Below the pieces are notes generated by a model, which made no database searches, was not told where the DNA came from, and saw only the letters and a list, made by a program, of their open reading frames with translations. From Amycolatopsis dendrobii (lineage in GTDB: Bacteria > Actinomycetota > Actinomycetes > Mycobacteriales > Pseudonocardiaceae), in contig NZ_JACGZW010000004.1 in assembly GCF_014145675.1 (NCBI RefSeq), positions 434,001 to 498,000 on the forward strand: 64,000 nt of DNA, given 5' to 3'. Numbering within the stretch: the stretch's first letter is position 1; every line of letters starts with the position of its first letter. Position numbers and translations under genes: made by a program. Positions 43,522 to 52,526 of this stretch are shown one piece after another.

Positions 43522-44256
43522 ATGAAGATCGTCGTCATCGGCGGAACCGGGCGGATCGGCTCACAGGTCGTGCAGCTGCTGGAGGGGCACGAGGTCGTGG
43601 CGGCCGCGCCGAGCACTGGCGTGAACACCTTGACCGGCGAAGGGCTGTCCGGCGTGCTGCAGGGTGCCGACGTGCTGGTGGACGTGTCGAACTCGCCGTC
43701 GTTCGCGGACGACGACGTCATGGAGTTCTTCCAGCGTTCGACCGGGAATCTGGTCGAGGCGGCGCGCGAAGCCGGGGTGGGCCATTTCGTCGCGCTGTCC
43801 GTCGTGGGCGCCGACGAGCTGCCGGATTCCGGGTACCTGCGGGCGAAGGCGGCGCAGGAGAAACTGATCCAGGACAGCGGGCTGAACTACACGATCGTGC
43901 GCGCGACGCAGTTCCTGGAGTTCGCGGTCGCGATCGCGGACACCTCGACCGTCGACGGCGTGGTGCGGCTTTCCGACGGCGGCACCCAGCCGATCGCGGC
44001 GGAGGACGTCGCGGTGGCGGTCGCGCGGGCCGCGGGCGAACCGCCTGCCGGCGGGATCGTCGAGATCGGCGGGCCGGACGTGCTGCCGATGGACGAGTGG
44101 ATCCGGCGAGTGCTGACCGCGCGGAACGACCCGCGCGAGGTGGTGACCGACCCGGCCGCGAAGTACTTCGGGACGGTGCTGGGCAAGAACAGCCTGGTGC
44201 CTGCGGAAGGCGCGTGGCGGGGGAAAGTCGGGCTGGCGGAGTGGCTGAGCCGGTGA
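43522..44256 (+). CDS. NAD(P)-binding epimerase/NmrA-like protein, ECF41 target
   Basis: The 244-residue protein has the atypical-SDR cofactor motif VIGGTGRIGSQVVQLL at the start, and a middle NYTIVRATQFLEF typical of NmrA/NAD(P)H-binding oxidoreductases. It lacks a clear YxxxK, so it may be a redox sensor or quinone reductase. GGAGGGAACG precedes the ATG. ECF41 sigma genes usually adjoin a carboxymuconolactone decarboxylase, oxidoreductase or epimerase gene; this is the oxidoreductase/epimerase version. A strong hairpin follows. Confidence 0.85.
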   Translation: MKIVVIGGTGRIGSQVVQLLEGHEVVAAAPSTGVNTLTGEGLSGVLQGADVLVDVSNSPSFADDDVMEFFQRSTGNLVEAAREAGVGHFVALSVVGADELPDSGYLRAKAAQEKLIQDSGLNYTIVRATQFLEFAVAIADTSTVDGVVRLSDGGTQPIAAEDVAVAVARAAGEPPAGGIVEIGGPDVLPMDEWIRRVLTARNDPREVVTDPAAKYFGTVLGKNSLVPAEGAWRGKVGLAEWLSR

Positions 44257-44263
44257 AGCCGGT

Positions 44264-44299
44264 GAGCGGCGATTCCCGTGCTCGCCGGGATCGCCGCTC
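44264..44299. terminator. terminator between convergent genes
   Basis: GAGCGGCGATTCCCG (44264-44278) pairs with CGGGATCGCCGCTC (44286-44299), with one bulged T and a seven-base loop. It lies between the ECF41 target gene and the HAD phosphatase gene. Confidence 0.7.
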
Positions 44300-44304
44300 C
44301 CGGG

Positions 44305-44856
44305 TTACGAAAGCTGGCCGTCGTAGTCCGGCAGTTTGAAGCCCTTTTCGTAGTCCCCGCCTTCGAGGTCGGTGGACCGGTTGCCGATGTTCGCCGTGAT
44401 TGTGTAGCCCTGTTCGGTCAGGTCCGCGCGGCAGCGCTGTTTGCCTTCCGCGGTGCCCTCGCCGGATTTGCGGGTGCAGATCGCGTCGATCGGATAGCCC
44501 GCGTCGCTCAGTTGCGTGCGCGCGGAGGAAGAACTGGTTCGCGCCGTCACGAAGAGGACGGACACGTGGTGCTGGCCTGCCCATTGGGCGACCGCGAGCA
44601 CGGGGCGGTTCGGCTCGCCGGGGTGGTATTCGGTTTCCAGTGAGGTGTTGTCGATGTCCAGCACGATCGCCAGCCCGGACCCGCCCTTCGCGACCCGGTC
44701 GGTCAGCCACGGAATCGCCGGGTCGACGGCTTCGCGCACGTCGGCCTGCCATTGTTCGTAGCTGGGCAACTCGGACGCCGCGGCCGAGGCGGTGGCCGGC
44801 GCGGCGATCAGCCCGGCGACGGCCAGAATCGCGGCGCAGGCGCTTTTGACGTTCAT
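44305..44856 (-). CDS. secreted HAD-family acid phosphatase
   Basis: The 183-residue protein begins with a signal peptide (basic MNVKS, hydrophobic AAILAVAGLIAAPATASA, probable cleavage after ASA). The HAD motif I is VLDIDNTS (nucleophile and acid Asp), motif II is LFVTAR, and late Asp residues (STDLEGGDY) serve as motif IV. It resembles class B/plant-type acid phosphatases released to the medium, probably to gain phosphate from organic esters. AAGGAG precedes the ATG. Confidence 0.85.
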   Translation of the reverse strand: MNVKSACAAILAVAGLIAAPATASAAASELPSYEQWQADVREAVDPAIPWLTDRVAKGGSGLAIVLDIDNTSLETEYHPGEPNRPVLAVAQWAGQHHVSVLFVTARTSSSSARTQLSDAGYPIDAICTRKSGEGTAEGKQRCRADLTEQGYTITANIGNRSTDLEGGDYEKGFKLPDYDGQLS

Positions 44857-45007
44857 CGGCGCGTTTTCTCCTTAGCGTGGCGGAAACTGCCGTAGAGCAC
44901 GCTAATCGCGCCGGGACTTCCGGTGCACCGTCGTTCGTCGGGGAATTTCGCGAGCGGAATTCGCTGTCCGTTCACCGGACGCTATCGGCCAGTTTTCCCC
45001 TGAGATC

Positions 45008-45039
45008 CGGGGTGCTGAGCACTGGCTGCCAGCACCCCG
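45008..45039 (-). terminator. terminator after the aldo/keto reductase gene
   Basis: Perfect arms CGGGGTGCTG (45008-45017) and CAGCACCCCG (45030-45039) begin nine bases past the stop, with a 12-base loop. Confidence 0.7.
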
Positions 45040-45048
45040 AATCCGTCG

Positions 45049-45918
45049 TTATCCGGCGATCGTGTCCAATTCGGCCAAAGCGTCCGCGGGCAGTTCCAGA
45101 TCGGCCGCCGCCACGTTTTCCCGCAGGTGCGCGACCGACGACGTGCCGGGGATCAGCAGGATGTTCGGCGACTGGTGCAGCAGCCAGGCCAGCGCGACCG
45201 CCTTCGGGCTGGCGCCGAGCCGGGCGGCGACGTCGTCCAGCGTCGAGGACTGCAGCGGGCTGAACCCGCCGAGCGGCCAGAACGGGACGTAGGAAATCCC
45301 TTGGGCGGCAAGGGATTCGATCAGCTTCTCATCCCCGCGGTGCGCGACGTTGTACCAGTTCTGCACGGTGACCACCGGCGCGATCGACTGCGCCTGCGCC
45401 ACCTGCTCGGCGTCGACCACGCTCACGCCGAGTTCCTTGATCTTGCCTTCCTTGCGCAGTTCGGCGAGCGCGCCGAACGGTTCGGCCAGCGAACCCGGCA
45501 CCGGCGAGTGCCCGTCCGGACCGCCGCCGACCCGCAGGTTCACCACGTCGAGCGCCTCGACGCCGAGGTTGTGCAGGTTCGACTCCACCTGGTCGCGCAG
45601 TTGCTCGGGCGAACGCTCGTGGATCCAGCCGCCCTGGTCGTCGCGCACCGCACCGACCTTGGTGACGATCTGCAGCCCGTCATACGGCGCGAGTGCTTCG
45701 CGGAGCAGTTCGTTCGTGACGTACGGCCCGTAGAAGTCGGCGGTGTCGATGTGGTTCACGCCCAGTTCGACGGCCGTGCGCAGGACCGCGATCGCCTCGT
45801 CGCGGTCGTTCGGCGGCCCGAAGACGCCGGGTCCGGCCAGTTGCATCGCGCCGTATCCCAGGCGGGCGACGGTGCGCCCGGCCAACGTGAACGTCCCGCC
45901 GGGGAGGTTGTCGGTCAA
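45049..45918 (-). CDS. aldo/keto reductase
   Basis: The 289-residue TIM-barrel oxidoreductase has the catalytic set in NHIDTADFYG (Asp, Tyr) and IVTKVGA (Lys); the His usually found in the next strand is Asn/Arg (VVNLRVGG), as in several AKR subgroups. It reduces an aldehyde or ketone with NADPH; the substrate is unknown. The start appears to be TTG at 45918 with GGGCGG upstream. It is divergent from the amidohydrolase gene. Confidence 0.85.
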   Translation of the reverse strand: MTDNLPGGTFTLAGRTVARLGYGAMQLAGPGVFGPPNDRDEAIAVLRTAVELGVNHIDTADFYGPYVTNELLREALAPYDGLQIVTKVGAVRDDQGGWIHERSPEQLRDQVESNLHNLGVEALDVVNLRVGGGPDGHSPVPGSLAEPFGALAELRKEGKIKELGVSVVDAEQVAQAQSIAPVVTVQNWYNVAHRGDEKLIESLAAQGISYVPFWPLGGFSPLQSSTLDDVAARLGASPKAVALAWLLHQSPNILLIPGTSSVAHLRENVAAADLELPADALAELDTIAG

Positions 45919-46055
45919 TGTTCCGCCCTTCTTTCCTCGCCGCGCCGGTCCCGCCGCGGCTGCCGTCCATGGTGCGGCGCGCGGCGCGGTGCGGCCAGTA
46001 CCCCTCGGTCCTGGGAGTGTCAGGGCCAGGCTCGCGGGACAGCCGTCCGATCATT

Positions 46056-46065
46056 TGGTATACCA
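46056..46065. promoter_or_regulatory. GntR-like operator over the amidohydrolase -10
   Basis: TGGTATACCA is a perfect palindrome of the kind bound by GntR-family repressors. TATACC within it can act as -10 and ends seven bases before the ATG at 46071, so the transcript would be leaderless and the operator would block it. No GntR gene is in the window. Confidence 0.5.
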
Positions 46066-46070
46066 TTAAC

Positions 46071-47258
46071 ATGGCTTCTCTCACTCTGACCGGCGTGCGC
46101 CCGTGGGGCGGCGACCCGGCCGACATCGTCCTCGACGGCGACCGCATCTCCGACGTCCGGCCCGCGGGCTCGGCCCCGGCCGAGGGCGAGCGGATCGACG
46201 GCGCGGGGCTGCTCGCGCTGCCCGGGTTCGTCAACTCGCACGCGCACGTCGACAAGAGCTGGTGGGGCAAGCCCTGGGTCTCCTACGGCGGCGTCGCGAG
46301 CACCGAAGGCCGGATCGCGCACGAGCGGGCCGAGCGGGACGCGCTGGGGATCCCGAGCGTCGAGATCGCCGAGACCGTGCTGCGCGAATTCCTGCGGCAC
46401 GGCACCACCGCGGCACGCAGCCACGTGGACGTCGACCTGGGGCTCGGCCTGCGCGGCATCGAGATCGTGCGGGAAGCCGCGGAACGGCTGGGCGGCGCGG
46501 TGGAGGTCGAGATCGTGGCCTTCCCGCAGGACGGCGTGCTGCGGCGGCCGGGCGTGCTCGAACTGCTCGACGAAGCCGCGGCGGCGGGCGCGGGCTGGAT
46601 CGGCGGCCTCGACCCGGCGGGCATCGACCGCGACCCGGTCGGCCAGCTCGACGGGCTGTTCGAGATCGCCGAGCGCCGCGGCGTCGGCCTCGACATCCAC
46701 CTGCACGACGGCGGTGAGCTGGGCGCGTTCCAGTACGAGCTGATCGCGGACCGGACCGTGCGCACCGGGCTGCAGGGCAAGGTCACCGTCTCGCACGGCT
46801 TCGCCCTCGGCGAGGTTCCCCCGTCGCGGCAGGCGGCACTGCTCGATCGGATCACCGAGGCAGGCATCTCGCTGGCGACCGTCGCGCCGGTGCGGACGGC
46901 TCCGCTGCCGTGGGCCGAGCTGTCCGCGCGCGAGGTCCCGGTCGGCCTCGGCACGGACGGGATCCGCGACCTGTGGTCCCCGTACGGCGACGGCGACATC
47001 CTGCGGATCGCACTCGGCTTCGCCCGCCTGCACGGCCTGCGGAAGGACGAGGATCTGACGGCGGCGGTGGAGCTGGCGACGCGGCGGGCGGCGTCGTTCG
47101 CGGGCCGGGAGCGGCATGATCTGGCACCGGGGTGCCGGGCGGATGTGGTGCTGGTGGCGGCGGAGAACGTGCCGGACGCGTTGCTGCGGGCGCCGGTGCG
47201 TTCGCTGGTGATCGCCGGTGGCCGGGTGGTCGCGAAGGACGGCGAGGTGCTCGTCTGA
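46071..47258 (+). CDS. cytosine deaminase-like amidohydrolase
   Basis: The 395-residue metal-dependent hydrolase has HAHVDKS (first two metal ligands), SHVDVDLG, DIHLHDGG and VSHGFALG (His ligands) and LGTDGIRD (metal Asp). This pattern fits the CodA/N-isopropylammelide/creatinine-type deaminase branch. It would remove ammonia from a cyclic amidine or pyrimidine; the exact substrate is open. The ATG at 46071 suits a leaderless mRNA controlled by the overlapping GntR-like palindrome. Confidence 0.82.
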   Translation: MASLTLTGVRPWGGDPADIVLDGDRISDVRPAGSAPAEGERIDGAGLLALPGFVNSHAHVDKSWWGKPWVSYGGVASTEGRIAHERAERDALGIPSVEIAETVLREFLRHGTTAARSHVDVDLGLGLRGIEIVREAAERLGGAVEVEIVAFPQDGVLRRPGVLELLDEAAAAGAGWIGGLDPAGIDRDPVGQLDGLFEIAERRGVGLDIHLHDGGELGAFQYELIADRTVRTGLQGKVTVSHGFALGEVPPSRQAALLDRITEAGISLATVAPVRTAPLPWAELSAREVPVGLGTDGIRDLWSPYGDGDILRIALGFARLHGLRKDEDLTAAVELATRRAASFAGRERHDLAPGCRADVVLVAAENVPDALLRAPVRSLVIAGGRVVAKDGEVLV

Positions 47259-47345
47259 GCGGTTCGTCCGGGGCTCCAGCCGAGCGCGGATTTTTCCGTG
47301 TCCGGAGACGAACTTTTGGTCTCGGCGCGGCGCTACCTTCCCGGG

Positions 47346-48701
47346 ATGGACAAGCTCGACGCTCTCCGCAGGCGGCTGAAGCAGGACCTTCCCGCGCTGC
47401 TGGAACACCACCAAGTCCCCGCCGCGGTGATCGCGGTCGCGGTCGGCGAGGAGACGGCCGCCGCGGCCGCCGGGGTGCTCAATCTGGACACCGGCGTCAC
47501 CGCCACCACCGATTCGGTATTCCAAATCGGCTCGATCACAAAGGTGTGGACGGCCACCCTCGTCCTGCAGCTCGTGGACGAGGGCCTGGTCGACCTCGAC
47601 GCTCCCATCCGGCAGTACCTCCCCGAACTCAACCTGGGCGACGCGGCCATCACCGTGCGCCAGCTGCTCAGCCACACCGCGGGGTTCGAGGGCGACCTCT
47701 TCACCGACACCGGACCCGGCGACGACGCGGTGGAGAAGTTCGTCGCGACCCTCGACGGCGTCGCTCAGCTTTTCCCGCCCGGAGAATTGTTCTCGTACAA
47801 CAACGCGGGGTACGTCGTCCTCGGGCGGCTGGTGGAAGTGTTGCGCGGCAAGCATTACGAGGACTGTCTTCGCGAATGCCTCGCCGCGCCGCTGAAGCTC
47901 CGGCATTTCGCCCCGAACGCCCTCGACGCGATCCGCTTCCGCGCCGCGATCGGGCACCTCGAACCCGAGCCGGGCGCGGACCTCGTGCCCGCGCCGTTCT
48001 GGTCGATGCTGCGGTCCAACGGACCGGCCGGGTCGTCGCTCGCGATGTCCGCGGCGGATCTGCTCGCCTTCGCCCGCATGCACCTCGCGGGCGGCGCCGG
48101 AGTGTTGAGTGCGGAGAGCGCCGCGGCCATGCTTCAGCGGCAGGTCAGCCTTCCGCCGCTCGGCATCATGGGCGACGCCTGGGGCCTCGGCTGGGAGTTG
48201 TTCGACACTCCGGCCGGCCAGGTTTACGGCCACGACGGCAACACCATCGGCCAGGCGGCGTTCCTGCGGCTGGTGCCCGAAAGCGATCTCGTCGTGGCGT
48301 TGCTGACCAACGGCGGCGACGCGATGAGCCTGTACGCCGACCTCGTTCCCGCGCTGCTCAAGGAATTCGGCGGCGTCGAGGTGTCGCTGCCGCCGCGTCC
48401 GCCCGCCGAGCCGGAGCCGTTCGCCGCGGACCGGTATCTCGGCACTTACGCCAGCACGGTCGCCGATCTCGTGATCTCCCAGGACGACGACGGCCGGGTC
48501 TGGCTCGAGCAACGTCCTAAAGGGACAGCCGCGGAACTGAGCGCCGCCAGCAAATCCGAACTGGTCTTTCTCGAAGGCGACACGCTGATCCTGCGCGAAG
48601 CGCAGGGCGGAATCCATCTGCCGCTGGTCTTCCTGGGCGACGACGGATCCGGCCGTGCGCGATACGTCCATTCGGGGAGGGCGACCCGTCGCGCCGGGTG
48701 A
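47346..48701 (+). CDS. serine beta-lactamase-like hydrolase with C-terminal extension
   Basis: The 451-residue protein has SITK (nucleophile), SYNN (Tyr-Asn motif) and GHDGN (third motif), a full active-site set for the class C/esterase family. Residues about 355-451 form a beta-rich extension found in some D-peptidases. There is no signal peptide, so it works in the cytosol. The ATG at 47346 has no ribosome site; a GTG at 47298 is an alternative. It ends 60 bases before the kinase-CHAT module in the same direction. Confidence 0.85.
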   Translation: MDKLDALRRRLKQDLPALLEHHQVPAAVIAVAVGEETAAAAAGVLNLDTGVTATTDSVFQIGSITKVWTATLVLQLVDEGLVDLDAPIRQYLPELNLGDAAITVRQLLSHTAGFEGDLFTDTGPGDDAVEKFVATLDGVAQLFPPGELFSYNNAGYVVLGRLVEVLRGKHYEDCLRECLAAPLKLRHFAPNALDAIRFRAAIGHLEPEPGADLVPAPFWSMLRSNGPAGSSLAMSAADLLAFARMHLAGGAGVLSAESAAAMLQRQVSLPPLGIMGDAWGLGWELFDTPAGQVYGHDGNTIGQAAFLRLVPESDLVVALLTNGGDAMSLYADLVPALLKEFGGVEVSLPPRPPAEPEPFAADRYLGTYASTVADLVISQDDDGRVWLEQRPKGTAAELSAASKSELVFLEGDTLILREAQGGIHLPLVFLGDDGSGRARYVHSGRATRRAG

Positions 48702-48761
48702 CCGGACGGCTTTGCCCGAACTGAACGATGCGGAGGCCGTTCCCGGGTAAGGTTTTACCTC

Positions 48762-51700
48762 GTGGCCGTTGATCTGGGGTGGAATACGGGGCAGACGCGA
48801 ATCCACGCTGCCGACGGCCGTCTCCTCGGCGCCGGCGTCCTGATCGGCGGCCGGTACGTCCTGACCTGCTCCCGGGCGGCCCGCGACGCGACCGAGTTCC
48901 GGGTCGGATCGGCGGGCTCCGCCGCGCTGGCCGGGCTGGTCCCGCCGCTCGCGGGCGCGCGCGGCGACCTGGCGCTGCTGGAACTGGAGACTCCGGTGCG
49001 GCATGGCGCCACGCTCCGGCGAAAGGTCGAATCCGGCCGGGAAATCCGGATCCACAGCCTTCCGCTCCGCCTCGGCTACGGCATTTGGGTGCGCGCCACC
49101 ACCGGAGCGGCGGATGGCGAACGGGTGCCGCTCACGCTCCTGGAGGGCCCCGTCGACCCGGATCTGTCCGGCTGTCCCGCGTTCGACCGCACCACCGGGC
49201 GGCTGCTCGGCATCGTGGTGGTCGACCACGCGGTGCGGCTGGTTCCGGCGGACACCGTGCTGGCGTACTTCCCGCAGCTGCGCGAATGGGTGACCGACGA
49301 TTCGGTGATCGAGGACCGGCTCGACGAACTCCTCGTCCGCACCGGCAGCCAGCCGGTGCCCGGTGCCGGAGACCTGCGGGTCGGGCTGCCGAAAGCGACG
49401 CCGCCGGACCCGTTCGACGCCGTGCTGCCCGAGGCGGCGCTGCCGGAACGGCACCGGTTTTGCGTGGAATGCGGCAGTCCGGTGGGCCGCGGCGAGGCCG
49501 GGCGGCCCGGCCGGGCGCGCGGCTACTGCGTGAACTGCGGCACGCCGTTCACCTTCCTGCCGACCCTGGCACGGGGCGCCGTCGTCGCCGGCCGGTACGC
49601 GGTGCTCGGCTGCATCGCGCACGGCGGGTTCAGCTGGATCTACCTCGCCCGCGACGAGGCCGAGGGCGGCCGGTTCGTGGTGCTCAAAACCCTGATCGGC
49701 GAACGGGACCGCGGCGGCGCGCTGGCCGCCGCGCAATCCGCCGTCGTCCCGCGACTGCTGGAACTGGACCATCCGAACGTCGTCCGCACCCTCGCGCACG
49801 TCGAACACCCGGACCCGGAAACCGGCAGATCCAGCGGGTATCTGGTGATGGAGTACGTGCGCGGGATTTCGCTGCGGACGGTCTTCCAGCGCGCGAAGCG
49901 GCTGCGTCCGGAACATGTCGCCGCGTACGGCCTGCAGTTGCTTGAGGCCGTCGGGTATCTGCACCAGCAAGGGCTGTTGTACGTCGATCTGAAACCGGAC
50001 AACGTGCTCCAGGACGGCGATCGGATCACGCTCGTCGACCTCGGTTCGGTGCGGCGGAAGGACGACCGGGACAGCGCGATCGTCGGGACGCCGGGCTATC
50101 AGCCGCCGCGGTCGGAGTTGGAACGCGAAGGCATCAGCGTCCGGTCGGACCTCTATTCGGTCGGCCGCACCCTGGAAGAGCTGCTGCGGGCGTGTTCCGG
50201 GCCGTACGGCGGTCTTGGCCGGGAACAGCTGCAGGAGCTGATCGACCGGGCCACCGCTGGTTACGAGGATCGGTTCGCCACCGCCGACGACATGGCCGAA
50301 CAGCTGCGCGGGGTGCTGCGGCTGCTCCTGAGTGCGCGGACCCGCGTGCCGCATCCGGCCGCGTCGAGAGTGTTCGGCGAATCTGGCGAACTCGCCACTG
50401 CGGGGCTCGGGGCGCCAGGGTGGGAGGACTGGGGGCCGGAACCGCCGTTGCGCGCGGACGATCGCCTGCTGGAGGACCACCTGCGGACGGTCTTGCCCGT
50501 CGCCCGTTCCACCGCACCCAAGGAGGTCGCGGCGGCCTGGCACAGTGCGGCGACGTCGCTGGAGGCGGGAAGGCTGGACGAAGCCGAGGGCCAGTACAGG
50601 CGGTGCACGCGACTGGTGCAGGGCGAGCTGGCGCCGTTGCTGGCGTTGGGGTTTTGCGCGGAACTGCGGGGCGCTTCGGCGAATGCGGCGCGTTACTACC
50701 AAGCGGTGTGGGCGTGCGACCCGACCATGGCCGCTGCGGCGTTCGGACTCGCCCGGACCAGACTCGCGGTAGACGACCGCGTGGGTGCGGCGGCGGCATT
50801 GGACGAGGTGCCAGCAGCGGACCGGAGAGCCAAGAGCGCCGCTCGGGCCGGCGCGGTGCGGGCGCTCGCCTCGATCGTGCCGGGCGAAGGGGGGCTGCCG
50901 AGCCTTGACGAAGCCGCCGCCGCTTGGTCCCGGCTCGGTGAACTGGACCTGGACGAGGACGAGCGGGACCGGCTCACCGCGGTGGTCGGGGAAACGCTGC
51001 TGCGGCTGGCCGCCGAGCATCCCGCGGCCGCTGGCCGGTTGCCTGACCTGCGCCAGGTGCAGCACGACCTCGCGCAGATCTATTGGGAGCAAGCGAATCG
51101 GGGGTGGCCGGCGCTGCGGGAGCACGCGGGCCGGGTGCGCGGCCTCGAGGTGCCGCGACCGGTCTCGGCCGCGCGGCCGAAGGTCGTGGTGCACTATCCC
51201 CGGTACTTGCCGTCGCGCAGCTCCAGCACGACGGTGAAGGTCACCGTCACGGCTGGTTCCGACGGGGGTTCGGTGCGGCTGTTCGTGCGGGATTCTCCGG
51301 GGTGCGTGGTGTACCGGGTCAGCCAGCTGGCTCCGCGGGAACTGTCGAAACCCTTGCCGCAGCGGCGAATCGGCGAAGTGGTGCTCGATCTCGGGCACTG
51401 GGCGGCGGGGGAAATCCGGGATTACGCGCTGAGCTTGCTCGTGCCGTCGGGGCTGGCGATCGAGCGGGAGCATCAGCTGGTCGCGATGTGGGCGCAGCAG
51501 GGCGCTGTGCAGTCGGAGGCGGAGACCGTTTCCGTGCTTTTGACCGACGATCCGGTGCACCTGGCCCAAGTGCCGGTCGGCCAGCACCTAGGCCTCGGGG
51601 CCGCCGTCGATGCCGCGCTTTCCGCGCACCGCAACGGAAATCTCACTGCCACGCTGGACGCGCTGGGCGCTGCGGTGGCCTTGGCGACCGCGCAGGGCAA

Positions 51701-52526
51701 CGAGGCGGTGCTGGGCCGGTTGCGGTGGCTCGTGGACATCGTCGACGCGGAGAGCGGGCTGGTCAGCCTTCGCGGGCTGCTGGCGGGGGACGAGTTTCTT
51801 TCGGAGCGGATTTCGGTGCCGTCGCAGCCGCGCGAGCCGGTCGCTGCTGACGTCGAGGCGCCTGCTGAGGAGGATTACGAGGTCGAGGCACCTGATTCGG
51901 CGATTTTAGGAGCGGTGTCCAGCGTTCGGGTCGATTCTCGCCGCGTTGACTCGCGCCGGGCGGACTCCCGGCGGGCCGATTCGCGGCGCGTCGACTCCAG
52001 GCGGGTCGACTCCCGGCGGGTGGATTCGCGGCGGGTGGATTCGCGCCCCGCTACCTGGCGCACCAGCCGGACCGGGTATCCGCCGCCGAGCGAGATCGCG
52101 GCGATGCCGCCGTTGTACTCCCGGCGCGTGCTCTGGGCGAGCCGACGCCCGCCGGGCGCGAAACCGCCGGACGACGTCCCGCCGCCGGGGCCGGACCTGC
52201 TGGCGACTGTCGAATGCCGGTCCGACGATCCGGTGGTCGTCGGGCGGTCGGTGCGGGTCGCGGTTTCGGTGCGGCGCAAGGAACCCGCAGCCGCGGCGAC
52301 CGGGGTCGTGCGGGTCCGGGTGCTGCTCGACGCCGTGCCCGGGGCGGCCGAACCGGTGTCGCGGATCGGCTGGATCGCCGGCGACCGGTTGCTCGATCCC
52401 GCCGAGTTCGACGTCGTCCCGGCCGCGCCGGGGCCGCTGCGGCTGGTGTTCCGGATCTACCGCGAGCACGACGCCCAGCTGCTCCTGGAAATCGCGGCCG
52501 CGCTGCCGGTGGAGGTGCCGTCATGA
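48762..52526 (+). CDS. trypsin-like / zinc-ribbon / PknG-like kinase / TPR multidomain protein
   Basis: Domains of this 1254-residue protein: (1) residues 1-175, a trypsin-like fold (GAGVLIGGRYVLT; Asp in RGDLALLEL at 69; Ser in DLSGCPAF at 136) whose catalytic His position is Arg38; (2) a zinc ribbon with C234, C237, C256, C259; (3) a PknG-like Ser/Thr kinase at about 275-520: Gly loop AHGGFS, K309, catalytic D409 in YVDLKPDN, D426 in DLG; (4) TPR-like helices about 550-760; (5) a beta-rich middle part; (6) eight R(V/A)DSR pentapeptides at 1056-1095; (7) a C-terminal beta-rich domain at about 1140-1254. The stop overlaps the CHAT start. Soluble, probably a sensor/regulator of the next two effectors. 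Confidence 0.85.
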   Translation: MAVDLGWNTGQTRIHAADGRLLGAGVLIGGRYVLTCSRAARDATEFRVGSAGSAALAGLVPPLAGARGDLALLELETPVRHGATLRRKVESGREIRIHSLPLRLGYGIWVRATTGAADGERVPLTLLEGPVDPDLSGCPAFDRTTGRLLGIVVVDHAVRLVPADTVLAYFPQLREWVTDDSVIEDRLDELLVRTGSQPVPGAGDLRVGLPKATPPDPFDAVLPEAALPERHRFCVECGSPVGRGEAGRPGRARGYCVNCGTPFTFLPTLARGAVVAGRYAVLGCIAHGGFSWIYLARDEAEGGRFVVLKTLIGERDRGGALAAAQSAVVPRLLELDHPNVVRTLAHVEHPDPETGRSSGYLVMEYVRGISLRTVFQRAKRLRPEHVAAYGLQLLEAVGYLHQQGLLYVDLKPDNVLQDGDRITLVDLGSVRRKDDRDSAIVGTPGYQPPRSELEREGISVRSDLYSVGRTLEELLRACSGPYGGLGREQLQELIDRATAGYEDRFATADDMAEQLRGVLRLLLSARTRVPHPAASRVFGESGELATAGLGAPGWEDWGPEPPLRADDRLLEDHLRTVLPVARSTAPKEVAAAWHSAATSLEAGRLDEAEGQYRRCTRLVQGELAPLLALGFCAELRGASANAARYYQAVWACDPTMAAAAFGLARTRLAVDDRVGAAAALDEVPAADRRAKSAARAGAVRALASIVPGEGGLPSLDEAAAAWSRLGELDLDEDERDRLTAVVGETLLRLAAEHPAAAGRLPDLRQVQHDLAQIYWEQANRGWPALREHAGRVRGLEVPRPVSAARPKVVVHYPRYLPSRSSSTTVKVTVTAGSDGGSVRLFVRDSPGCVVYRVSQLAPRELSKPLPQRRIGEVVLDLGHWAAGEIRDYALSLLVPSGLAIEREHQLVAMWAQQGAVQSEAETVSVLLTDDPVHLAQVPVGQHLGLGAAVDAALSAHRNGNLTATLDALGAAVALATAQGNEAVLGRLRWLVDIVDAESGLVSLRGLLAGDEFLSERISVPSQPREPVAADVEAPAEEDYEVEAPDSAILGAVSSVRVDSRRVDSRRADSRRADSRRVDSRRVDSRRVDSRRVDSRPATWRTSRTGYPPPSEIAAMPPLYSRRVLWASRRPPGAKPPDDVPPPGPDLLATVECRSDDPVVVGRSVRVAVSVRRKEPAAAATGVVRVRVLLDAVPGAAEPVSRIGWIAGDRLLDPAEFDVVPAAPGPLRLVFRIYREHDAQLLLEIAAALPVEVPS
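51927..52046 (+). repeat. eight tandem 15-base repeats encoding R(V/A)DSR
   Basis: Eight in-frame 15-base units encode RVDSR or RADSR. Synonymous changes are scattered (GAT/GAC, TCT/TCG/TCC, CGC/CGG/AGG) while the pentapeptide hardly changes, which suggests selection on the protein. The Ser follows two or more Arg, a typical kinase target shape, so the kinase of the same protein may phosphorylate it. Confidence 0.85.

Noticed and set aside
46020..51587. Open minus-strand frame of 1855 codons opposite the amidohydrolase and kinase genes
   Set aside because: It is the antisense shadow of G+C-rich genes: Arg/His/Asp/Gln-rich, no domains, and it crosses gene borders.
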